Source of the DNA: Candidatus Woesearchaeota archaeon CG08_land_8_20_14_0_20_47_9
GTDB taxonomy: Archaea; Nanobdellota; Nanobdellia; Woesearchaeales; CG1-02-47-18
Reading direction: 5' to 3'
Length of the DNA: 6,505 nt
Assembly: GCA_002763335.1 (NCBI GenBank)
Contig: PEYS01000139.1
Coordinates: forward strand, 1-6,505
The notes beneath the pieces are model-generated. The model did not search any database, was not told the origin of the DNA, and worked only from the letters and a program-made list of their open reading frames with translations. The stretch's first letter is position 1, and each line of letters starts with the position of its first letter. Positions 1-5,630 of this stretch are shown here, one piece after another. Made by a program: the position numbers and the translations under genes.

Positions 1-110
1 TTACGCCCCTCGCTTTGACACGGCGAATTTTTAGACTCAATTTTCGCCCTAAAGGGCGGGGCTTTAAACTCAGGCGAAAATTGAGTAACCAATCGTGAGG
101 GGGCGTGTAA
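1..110. repeat. Composite inverted repeat / long hairpin element
   Basis: A perfect 14-bp inverted repeat pairs 35-48 (ACTCAATTTTCGCC) with 73-86. Inside it, TAAAG (50-54) pairs with CTTTA (62-66) around a 7-base loop. An outer imperfect arm pairs 1-13 with 95-110: TTAC with GTAA, then a GCCCCTC arm with one bulged G and a 2-base bulge. The whole can fold as one stem with internal loops. Two alternative short stems compete with it: 22-27 with 43-48 (GGCGAA/TTCGCC) and 45-49 with 54-58 (CGCCC/GGGCG). No T-run follows on either strand, so a simple terminator is unlikely. It could be a structured RNA, a MITE-like element or a protein-binding dyad. The left edge may lie outside the window. No convincing coding frame occupies 1-153. 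Confidence 0.7.
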
Positions 111-153
111 ACCAAAGATTGAAAAATAGCTGCGATAACACAGGGCAGAGCAG

Positions 154-1035
154 ATGAGAGAAGACAACCCCAATACGCTTGACAAAATCTACACCTGGCT
201 TTTCAACAATTACGGCCCTCAGGGCTGGTGGCCTGTAACCCCTGTTGGAAGCTGCAGGAGCGACAAGTCAGTTACGCCAGTGTATGGGCTTGCGATAAAG
301 AATGAGAGGCAGAGGCTGGAGGTCATGTTCGGATGCGTCCTCGCTCAGGGGACTCAGTGGCATCCTAACGTGGTTAGGGCGATGCAGCAGCTTAAGCTGG
401 GCAGGCCCTTTAGTAAACAAGAATTGGAGGTGATAAGACAAGCTGAGATCAGCAGAATTAGTGTACCTGGAAGGCATGAAACGAAACTAAACAAACACAT
501 TGTGACCCAGAACACGGCATGGATAAACGCAGAGAAGGCTGTTGTTGAGCTGAATAAGCAGGATTTGATTGACGTTGATAGGATTCTGAAAATCAGCCAC
601 AGCCAGCTTACGGAGGTTATAAAGAGTGCGGGCTACTACAATGAGAAGGCAAAGAAGCTCAAGAACATTGCAAGGTTTCTGAAGGACTGCCCAATTGCAG
701 AGCTCCAGAGAATGGAGTTGGCTGAAGCAAGGGAGCTCCTTCTCAGTGTAAGGGGTGTCGGCAGAGAGACTGCAGATTCAATACTCCTATACGCCCTTAA
801 CAAGCTGATATTTGTTGTTGACGCCTATACAAGGAGGGTATTCAGCAATCTTGGCTTCATCAGGCCAGATGCTGATTATGATGAGGTTCAGGCATTGTTT
901 ATGGACAACCTGCCACATGAAGCAAGGCTCTTTAATGAATACCACGCCCTAATTGTCAGGCATGCTAAGACATACTACTCAAAGAAGCCTTATGGCATTA
1001 GGTGTCCTTTGAGAGCTTTTATTGCGGGGCTGTAA
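154..1035 (+). CDS. Endonuclease III-related DNA glycosylase (HhH-GPD, COG2231/MagIII-like)
   Basis: Probable base-excision-repair glycosylase that removes damaged bases from DNA in the cytoplasm. The N-terminus has a GPQGWWP motif (residues 21-27), characteristic of the endonuclease III-related family and supporting this start. The helix-hairpin-helix lies at about 195-214 with core GVGRETAD, and the catalytic Asp is D223 in VVDAYTRR. Where Nth has its lyase Lys (GVGRKTA) this protein has E205, so it is probably monofunctional, as in MagIII-type enzymes. The C-terminal Fe-S motif is degenerate: the four expected cysteines align to Y274, G281, C284 and I290, leaving one Cys in the CPL remnant. 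An AQGTQW motif (64-69) and a TQNTAW motif (118-123) look like two versions of one helix, making the protein (293 aa) longer than the usual 210-240. No clear Shine-Dalgarno site precedes the ATG. The substrate cannot be told from sequence. Confidence 0.88.
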   Translation: MREDNPNTLDKIYTWLFNNYGPQGWWPVTPVGSCRSDKSVTPVYGLAIKNERQRLEVMFGCVLAQGTQWHPNVVRAMQQLKLGRPFSKQELEVIRQAEISRISVPGRHETKLNKHIVTQNTAWINAEKAVVELNKQDLIDVDRILKISHSQLTEVIKSAGYYNEKAKKLKNIARFLKDCPIAELQRMELAEARELLLSVRGVGRETADSILLYALNKLIFVVDAYTRRVFSNLGFIRPDADYDEVQALFMDNLPHEARLFNEYHALIVRHAKTYYSKKPYGIRCPLRAFIAGL

Positions 1036-1042
1036 AACAATA

Positions 1043-1050
1043 TTTATAAA
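1043..1050 (+). promoter_or_regulatory. Archaeal TATA box for the KefB-type antiporter gene
   Basis: TTTATAAA sits inside the AT-rich stretch ATATTTATAAATA (1040-1052), between the glycosylase stop and the antiporter ATG at 1079. An archaeal start site about 25 bases downstream of the box centre would fall near 1071-1075, giving a nearly leaderless mRNA. This fits the lack of a good Shine-Dalgarno site just before the ATG and implies transcription separate from the glycosylase gene. The call rests on motif and spacing only. Confidence 0.7.
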
Positions 1051-1078
1051 TAGGTGAGGATGAGAGAATCAGAATAAG

Positions 1079-2806
1079 ATGGAGATAAGCATATTTGTTG
1101 AATTAAGCATGATTATCATTATTGCGGTTATTGTTACAGGCTTAATGCGGTTGCTAAAACAGCCTCTGATCATAGGTTACATTCTGACAGGCGTTATATT
1201 AAGCCCCTATTTTCTCAACATAATCCGGTCAACAGATGCCATTTCAGTCTTTGCGCAGATAGGAATAGCCCTGCTCTTGTTTATTGTCGGGTTGAACTTG
1301 AATCCTAGAATAATAAAGGATGTTGGCAAGGTTTCTTTAATCACAGGGGTTGGTCAGGTCATATTCACCTCTGTCATCGGGTTTTTCCTAGGCAGGCTGC
1401 TGGGTTTTTCCACTATCGCTTCAATATACATCGCCATTGCCCTGGCCTTCAGCAGCACCGTAATAATCACGAAACTCCTCTCGGATAAGGGGGATATGGA
1501 AACCCTGTATGGAAGAATCTCCATCGGTTTTTTGATTGTGCAGGACCTGGTTGCAATACTAGTCCTGATGGTCATAGCATCAATACCTACAGGGCTTAGT
1601 TTCTCCACCCTAGTCTTTGGAATAATCCTAAAGGGGCTTGGCTTATTGCTCCTGTTATTTTTAGTTGGTGCTTACATATTGCCCCCTATCTGCAAAGCTG
1701 TCGCTAAATCGCAGGAATTTTTGTTGTTATTCTCTATAGGCTGGTGTCTGGCACTGGCTTCCCTGTTTTATTATATGAATTTCTCAATTGAGATTGGGGC
1801 ACTGCTGGCAGGCATTACCCTCTCGGTATCTGCATACCGCTATGAGATCTGCTCTAAGATGAAGCCCCTCCGAGACTTCTTCATTATTCTGTTTTTCATA
1901 TTGCTTGGCTCTCAGATGGCCTTTGCAAACATAAGCCAGTACATTATTCCAATACTGGTCTTTTCAGCATTTATTCTTATCGGAAATCCTCTGATAGTGA
2001 TGGCGTTAATGGGCTTGCTGGGCTACAGTAAAAGAAACAGCTTTTTAGCTGGATTAACTGTAGCTCAGATAAGCGAGTTTTCTCTGATCCTCATCATCTT
2101 AGGGGTTAAGGTAGGGCATCTGACAAACGAGGTTCTGTCTATTGTGACTGTTATTGGTCTAATTACCATCGCCGGTTCTACATACCTTATACTTTATGCC
2201 GACAAGATATACCCCCTTTTGTCAAGGTATCTGGGGGTATTTGAAAGAAAAGGAAAGAAAGTTGATGAACACAGATACCACAGCGACGGGGATTATGACC
2301 TTATTCTTTTTGGGTATAACCGGATTGGTTATGACATCTTAGAGTCCTTTAAGAAGATAAAAAGGAGGTTTCTCGTCGTTGATTACAACCCTGAAGTGAT
2401 AATAAAATTAGCTAAAGAGGGTTTTGATTGCAAATACGGCGATGCAGATGACTCAGAATTGTTAAATGAGCTGAACTTCCCTAGAGTAAAGATGGTCATC
2501 TCAACAATTCCAAGCTTAGACACCAACCTTTTGCTGATTAACAAAATCAGGGAGTCTAATAAAAGAGCGATTATAATTGTTGTCTCCCATCAGATTGATG
2601 AGGCGCTGAAATTGTACGATGAAGGCGCAACCTATGTGCTTATGCCCCATTTTCTAGGCGGACACCATGTATCTGCTATGATTAGAGATAAAAAATTAAG
2701 CGTCAGCAAATTCCTGAAGGAGAAGGTTGCCCACATCGAACATCTGAAGAAGAGAAAAGAGCTTGGTCATGAGCATCCCCAGCATCATAGGCATCAAGGG
2801 CTTTGA
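1079..2806 (+). CDS. KefB-type monovalent cation:proton antiporter (CPA2) with RCK/TrkA-N domain
   Basis: Integral membrane antiporter or channel-like transporter exchanging K+ or Na+ for H+. Residues 1-385 form about 12 hydrophobic segments of the Na+/H+ exchanger fold, with the family signatures AFSSTVIITKLL (123-134) and VQDLVAI (154-160), whose Asp (D156) is the expected ion/proton site. A charged linker (388-404) leads to a cytoplasmic Rossmann-like RCK domain (406-about 535). This has the nucleotide-binding loop GYNRIG (412-417), an acidic residue ending strand 2 (D435) and GDADD (454-458). No TrkA-C domain follows; the protein ends in a basic, histidine-rich tail with seven His in the last 24 residues. 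The 575-aa length is normal for the family. Ion specificity cannot be read from sequence. The gene has its own TATA box and converges on lipA with a 50-base gap. Confidence 0.93.
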   Translation: MEISIFVELSMIIIIAVIVTGLMRLLKQPLIIGYILTGVILSPYFLNIIRSTDAISVFAQIGIALLLFIVGLNLNPRIIKDVGKVSLITGVGQVIFTSVIGFFLGRLLGFSTIASIYIAIALAFSSTVIITKLLSDKGDMETLYGRISIGFLIVQDLVAILVLMVIASIPTGLSFSTLVFGIILKGLGLLLLLFLVGAYILPPICKAVAKSQEFLLLFSIGWCLALASLFYYMNFSIEIGALLAGITLSVSAYRYEICSKMKPLRDFFIILFFILLGSQMAFANISQYIIPILVFSAFILIGNPLIVMALMGLLGYSKRNSFLAGLTVAQISEFSLILIILGVKVGHLTNEVLSIVTVIGLITIAGSTYLILYADKIYPLLSRYLGVFERKGKKVDEHRYHSDGDYDLILFGYNRIGYDILESFKKIKRRFLVVDYNPEVIIKLAKEGFDCKYGDADDSELLNELNFPRVKMVISTIPSLDTNLLLINKIRESNKRAIIIVVSHQIDEALKLYDEGATYVLMPHFLGGHHVSAMIRDKKLSVSKFLKEKVAHIEHLKKRKELGHEHPQHHRHQGL

Positions 2807-2835
2807 TCACAACCTAAAGAGTTGGTTTAGACCCA

Positions 2836-2856
2836 AGAGCAAGCGAAGCTCGCTCT
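2836..2856. terminator. Short hairpin between convergent kefB-like and lipA genes
   Basis: AGAGC (2836-2840) pairs with GCTCT (2852-2856), and AGC (2842-2844) with GCT (2848-2850), around a GAA loop with a single A·C mismatch. It lies 29 bases after the antiporter stop and ends directly next to the lipA stop codon. The position suits a bidirectional end-of-transcript structure, but no T-run follows on either strand, so a terminator role is tentative. Confidence 0.35.
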
Positions 2857-3708
2857 CTAATGACTAATTGCCCTCTCCCCCATATACGAGCTCCTGACTA
2901 AGGGACCTGACTCAGTATGCCTGAAGCCAAGGGCAGCGCCCTGTTTTTTAAAGAACCTGAACTCCTCAGGGGTGTAGTATTTCCTTACAGGCTCATGCCT
3001 CTTGCTTGGCTGGAGGTACTGGCCTATTGTAAGGATATCGCAGCCTGTGTTGCGTATATACCTCATAGCCTTAAGAATCTGTTGCTTGTCCTCTCCGAGG
3101 CCGATCATAAGCCCTGACTTGGTGGTTATTGAGGCGTCAAGGTCTTTAGCCCTTCTGAGTAAGTCTAATGACAGCTCGTAGCCCCCCTCTGGCCTTAGTG
3201 TTGGGAAGAGCTCGCGTACAACCTCAATGTTATGCCCTAGAACAGTGGGTCTTGCATCAACAATCTGTTTCAGGGCATCCCAGTTGCCTGCAAGGTCTGG
3301 TATCAGAACCTCGATCCTAGATGATGGCACTCTCCTTCTCACCGCACTTATTGTTTTTACAAACTGGCTTGCCCCGCCATCAGCAAGATCATCACGGCTT
3401 ACACTTGTAACCACCACATACTTCAAGGCGAGCCTCTTCACAAGGGCTGCTATGCGTTTTGGTTCTGTATCATCAGGCCTTTCGGGCCTGCCGCTTTTAA
3501 CATTACAGTATCCGCAGCTTCTTGTGCAGACATTTCCGAGAATCATAAATGTTAAGGCCTTTCGCGAGAAGCACTCATACCTGTTGGGGCAGTCTGCCTC
3601 TATGCAGACAGTGTTGAGGCTGTTCTGCTTAAGCAAGGTAAGAATCTGTTCATACGCAGTCTTTTCAAATGGCTTTACGCGTATCCAATCAGGAAGCAAT
3701 TTTTTCAT
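2857..3708 (-). CDS. lipA: Lipoyl synthase (radical SAM)
   Basis: Inserts two sulfur atoms into octanoyl groups carried on lipoyl-domain lysines, making the lipoyl cofactor in the cytoplasm. Both 4Fe-4S motifs are intact: the auxiliary, sacrificial cluster CX4CX5C at C35, C40 and C46 (ADCPNRYECF), and the radical SAM CX3CX2C at C61, C65 and C68 (CTRSCGYC). The C-terminal RSSY (272-275), whose Ser ligates the auxiliary cluster in known LipA structures, is present. DLADGGASQF (107-116) and VLGHNIEVV (156-164) also match the family. At 283 aa it is complete and at the short end of the family. The ATG has only a weak AGGT before it. It follows gcvH on the same strand after 164 bases, and its likely substrate is that GcvH. 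No LipB, LplA or LipM is seen here. The assignment is near certain; archaeal origin versus transfer from bacteria is unresolved. Confidence 0.97.
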   Translation of the reverse strand: MKKLLPDWIRVKPFEKTAYEQILTLLKQNSLNTVCIEADCPNRYECFSRKALTFMILGNVCTRSCGYCNVKSGRPERPDDTEPKRIAALVKRLALKYVVVTSVSRDDLADGGASQFVKTISAVRRRVPSSRIEVLIPDLAGNWDALKQIVDARPTVLGHNIEVVRELFPTLRPEGGYELSLDLLRRAKDLDASITTKSGLMIGLGEDKQQILKAMRYIRNTGCDILTIGQYLQPSKRHEPVRKYYTPEEFRFFKKQGAALGFRHTESGPLVRSSYMGERAISH

Positions 3709-3750
3709 TTTACCTACTCTTTGTTACTGGTTTACGGCTTTGACCCCACC

Positions 3751-3811
3751 CAGGGTAAACACGCTGCCCTGACCAGAGCATCCCGCGATAGCGCGAAGGA
3801 CAAGACTGGTC
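3751..3811. other. Structured intergenic region between gcvH and lipA
   Basis: The 164-base gap 3709-3872 has no gene but several inverted repeats. GACCAG (3771-3776) pairs with CTGGTC (3806-3811); inside it TCC (3781-3783) pairs with GGA (3798-3800), and CGCG (3784-3787) with CGCG (3792-3795) around an ATAG loop. Next to it CAGGG (3751-3755) can pair with CCCTG (3767-3771), and GTTTAC (3730-3735) with GTAAAC (3755-3760); these two share position 3755, so they cannot both form fully. The region lies in the likely leader of lipA (minus strand). It may be a regulatory leader, a processing site, a small RNA or chance structure. I recognise no known RNA family and no clear TATA box. Confidence 0.45.
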
Positions 3812-3872
3812 ATCTAGCACTTCGAAAACTCAAGACGCATGGCTGCGGAGTAGTGGCTGGAGACTAAACACC

Positions 3873-4280
3873 TTATTTCCCTTTCGTGATCTCCCCTACC
3901 CAGTCCTTAAGCTGCTCTGGCTTTAGAAGCTCGTTTTTCTCATCAGGATTGGTAAGCTTTAACTTAATCAGCCAGCTCTCGTAGGGCCTCTTGTTTATCT
4001 CCCCGGGGTTGTTGAATATGGCCTCGTTAACATCTACAACCTGCCCTGAGAGGGGGCTTGCAAGATGGCCTGACCACTTCACTGCCTCTAATGAGATGTA
4101 TGTGTCACCCTTCTTTATCTGATCTCCCTTCTTAGGCAGCTGGACAAAGACAAACTCCTGCGCCATGCCTGCAGCAACTGATGTAACTCCAAGTGTTGCA
4201 GTATCGCCCTCAAGCCTTACCCAGCTGTGATCCTTATTATACAAAAGCTCGTCAGGAAGCTCATAACTGCCTATTCTCAT
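3873..4280 (-). CDS. gcvH: Glycine cleavage system H-like lipoyl carrier protein
   Basis: Small soluble protein that carries a lipoyl group on a lysine; in the glycine cleavage system it shuttles the aminomethyl group between P, T and L proteins. The 135-aa length fits GcvH. The N-terminal LYNKDHSWVRLEGDTATLGVT (13-33) and EFVFVQLPKKGD (42-53) match the family. The lipoylated Lys is K68 in SLEAVKWSGHLASPLSG, followed by GQVVDVNEAI and INKRPYESWL. The residues after the lysine (WSGH) differ from the common ESVKAVSD type, so it may be a specialised GcvH-like carrier. Its start overlaps the end of the thioredoxin/CcdA gene by 20 bases and has a strong Shine-Dalgarno site, indicating translational coupling. 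lipA lies downstream. No gcvT, gcvP or lpd is present, so glycine cleavage cannot be assumed. Confidence 0.93.
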   Translation of the reverse strand: MRIGSYELPDELLYNKDHSWVRLEGDTATLGVTSVAAGMAQEFVFVQLPKKGDQIKKGDTYISLEAVKWSGHLASPLSGQVVDVNEAIFNNPGEINKRPYESWLIKLKLTNPDEKNELLKPEQLKDWVGEITKGK

Positions 4281-5544
4281 CCTTGTTTCCTCCTTTGCCT
4301 ATTGTTTTTCTAACAATTATAATAACGATTGTCAGTAGTATGATTGCAATGATAGTTGCCAGTGATAAAAACACTGTGTTGAGTAGTGGCAGCCTCATAA
4401 GGAGTACGAGGGACATGCTGAGGAGCATAAGCCCTGAGATGAGCTTAAGCACCTGCCCCTGGAAGGCAGAGAGCTTATGAGCTCCAAGTGTGAATGTGAA
4501 GACCAGAACAATAAACAGTAGGGGGGTTATGTAAACCGCATTATAGAGAATCAGGTATGAGTAGTACTGAACCTTAGTTAGCCCGCTTAGTGTTAGTATC
4601 CTCGTGAATATCATTGGAAAGCCTGCGGTGCACAAGAGCTCATAGGTGTTGGCTGTTACTGCAAGCACTACAGTTCCAAACATCATGGAGGCAACAGAGG
4701 ATTGTCTTAGCATTGCCCTCATGCCTTCAAACAGCCTGGGCTTTGCACCATCAGGGATCGATAAAGAGACCCCCTTTTTAAAGAAGAAGAAGTCCTTTAT
4801 ATTGATCAGGGCAAAAACAAGGGCGACAGCCCCTACAATCATGCTGATCAACTGCATGCCACCCACAATCATAAACAGGTTAAGCCAGGCAGTCATAAAG
4901 AGGAAGTATACCAGGCCTGAGAAGAAGACGAAGGTTCCCCCAATCAATAGCATCCTGCGCCTAGACTTTGCATAAACGAGCATACTGAGTAGGAAGAAAA
5001 GGACAAAGAAGGCGCATGGGTTGAAGCCGTCAACTGCCCCGAGGATTACAGTCAGTACTGGCAGCGAGGCTTTGGAGACATCAACGCTGCCAATAACAGG
5101 GATGGCAATAACTGTTTCTGTCTCATTCTTCTGTATAGGCTGGCTTGAGATTAGCGTTATAGGGTCCCTACAGCCATTCTCAATGCATGCCTTTAGCTTT
5201 TCCTCAATAACCCTGCCTGTTGTGCTGTCATCCCCGTAGCCGAACACAATCCCGTCATCAATAAAGGTTGCAGGGACACCTGAGGCGTGCTCACCCAGGG
5301 CTGCAGCCATCTTGGAGAAGAGCTCGTAGTTAGAGCGGTTGTAATAAACCTCGTGGTAATGAATCCTGAGTTCAGGGTAGTTGCCTTCAAGCTGCTCAAG
5401 GAAGGCCTTCTCCCTGGCGCAGTGGGGGCAGCCGTCACCCCAGAAGAGGTATACATGCACATCGTGGGCAGCTGAGACAGTATCAGTCGAGAGGGTTGAC
5501 AAGCATACAAATAACATAATGATAAAGGCTGCTGATTTCTTCAT
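4261..5544 (-). CDS. Thioredoxin-like/CcdA (DsbD-type) fusion membrane thiol-redox protein
   Basis: Predicted to pass reducing equivalents across the membrane to an extracytoplasmic thiol domain. Residues 1-26 look like a signal peptide (MKK, hydrophobic core, SAA before H27). A thioredoxin/glutaredoxin-like domain follows (about 28-118), with active site CPHC (39-42) and the cis-Pro loop GVPATF (89-94). An extra Cys pair, C120 and C125, lies just after it. After a linker, residues 161-about 385 form a CcdA/DsbD-beta domain with its two hallmark cysteines, C177 in DGFNPCAFF and C305 in ELLCTAGFP. A further hydrophobic helix (388-412) and a short charged tail end the protein (427 aa). CPHC is also the dipeptide setting of DsbA, so the direction of electron flow is not certain. 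It is first in a likely operon with gcvH and lipA, with its own TATA-like box and Shine-Dalgarno site. Confidence 0.92.
   Translation of the reverse strand: MKKSAAFIIMLFVCLSTLSTDTVSAAHDVHVYLFWGDGCPHCAREKAFLEQLEGNYPELRIHYHEVYYNRSNYELFSKMAAALGEHASGVPATFIDDGIVFGYGDDSTTGRVIEEKLKACIENGCRDPITLISSQPIQKNETETVIAIPVIGSVDVSKASLPVLTVILGAVDGFNPCAFFVLFFLLSMLVYAKSRRRMLLIGGTFVFFSGLVYFLFMTAWLNLFMIVGGMQLISMIVGAVALVFALINIKDFFFFKKGVSLSIPDGAKPRLFEGMRAMLRQSSVASMMFGTVVLAVTANTYELLCTAGFPMIFTRILTLSGLTKVQYYSYLILYNAVYITPLLFIVLVFTFTLGAHKLSAFQGQVLKLISGLMLLSMSLVLLMRLPLLNTVFLSLATIIAIILLTIVIIIVRKTIGKGGNKDENRQL
4289..4296 (-). promoter_or_regulatory. Shine-Dalgarno site of gcvH inside the upstream gene
   Basis: On the minus strand AAAGGAGG ends 8 bases before the gcvH ATG and lies within the final codons of the thioredoxin/CcdA gene. 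The strong match supports the gcvH start at 4280 and coupled translation of the two genes. Confidence 0.8.
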
Positions 5545-5550
5545 ACAACA

Positions 5551-5558
5551 CTCCTCCC
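5551..5558 (-). promoter_or_regulatory. Shine-Dalgarno site of the thioredoxin/CcdA gene
   Basis: The minus strand reads GGGAGGAG, then six bases, then the ATG at 5544. This is a near-ideal ribosome binding site and fixes the start that includes the signal peptide. Confidence 0.85.
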
Positions 5559-5585
5559 TGTTAAACCCTCTGCTAAAAGAACTGG

Positions 5586-5593
5586 TATAAAAA
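5586..5593 (-). promoter_or_regulatory. TATA-like box for the thioredoxin/CcdA–gcvH(–lipA) operon
   Basis: The minus strand reads TTTTTATA. A start about 25 bases downstream would fall near 5565, leaving a leader of about 20 bases that contains the GGGAGGAG site at 5551-5558. Position and spacing are good. The same AT-rich block read on the plus strand (TATAAAAA) could also serve bud32, so the strand assignment is not exclusive. Confidence 0.55.
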
Positions 5594-5621
5594 GATAACC
5601 ATTAAAAATCTGTTGGTTATC
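5594..5621. promoter_or_regulatory. 8-bp dyad in the divergent promoter region (candidate operator)
   Basis: GATAACCA (5594-5601) is perfectly repeated in inverse as TGGTTATC (5614-5621) across a 12-base AT-rich spacer. The arm centres are 20 bp apart, about two helical turns. It directly abuts the TATA-like box of the leftward operon and encloses the one proposed for bud32. A dimeric regulator bound here could control both genes; no regulator gene is in the window. Confidence 0.45.
5601..5609 (+). promoter_or_regulatory. Possible TATA box for bud32
   Basis: ATTAAAAAT is centred about 26 bases before the ATG at 5631, the spacing expected for a leaderless archaeal transcript. This agrees with the absence of a Shine-Dalgarno site before that ATG. 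The TATAAAAA at 5586-5593 is an alternative that would give a leader of about 15-20 bases. Confidence 0.45.
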
Positions 5622-5630
5622 CGCTTACTC

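Noticed and set aside
1060..1077. Five-codon open frame after GGTGAGG just before the antiporter
   Set aside because: It is too short, and the TATA spacing places transcription start after or near its end.
11..3745. GCTTTGAC shared between the 5' region and the gcvH–lipA gap
   Set aside because: An eight-base match with no extended similarity is expected by chance and does not indicate a repeat or attachment site.
3227..3772. 181-aa plus-strand open frame
   Set aside because: It lies antisense to lipA, whose cysteine motifs leave no doubt, and shows no domain character of its own.
3709..3872. tRNA or glycine riboswitch in the gcvH–lipA gap
   Set aside because: A TTCGAA sequence hinted at a T-loop, but no flanking 5-bp stem or acceptor stem pairs. 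No glycine-aptamer core was recognised, and the region is downstream of gcvH.
5193..5510. 105-aa minus-strand open frame
   Set aside because: It is an alternate frame within the thioredoxin domain of the real gene, with low-complexity Ser/Thr/Pro composition.
5613..5630. TTG start adding six residues to Bud32
   Set aside because: The family begins close to the ATG-encoded MEQIAQGAEA, and the extension overlaps the dyad and promoter region.
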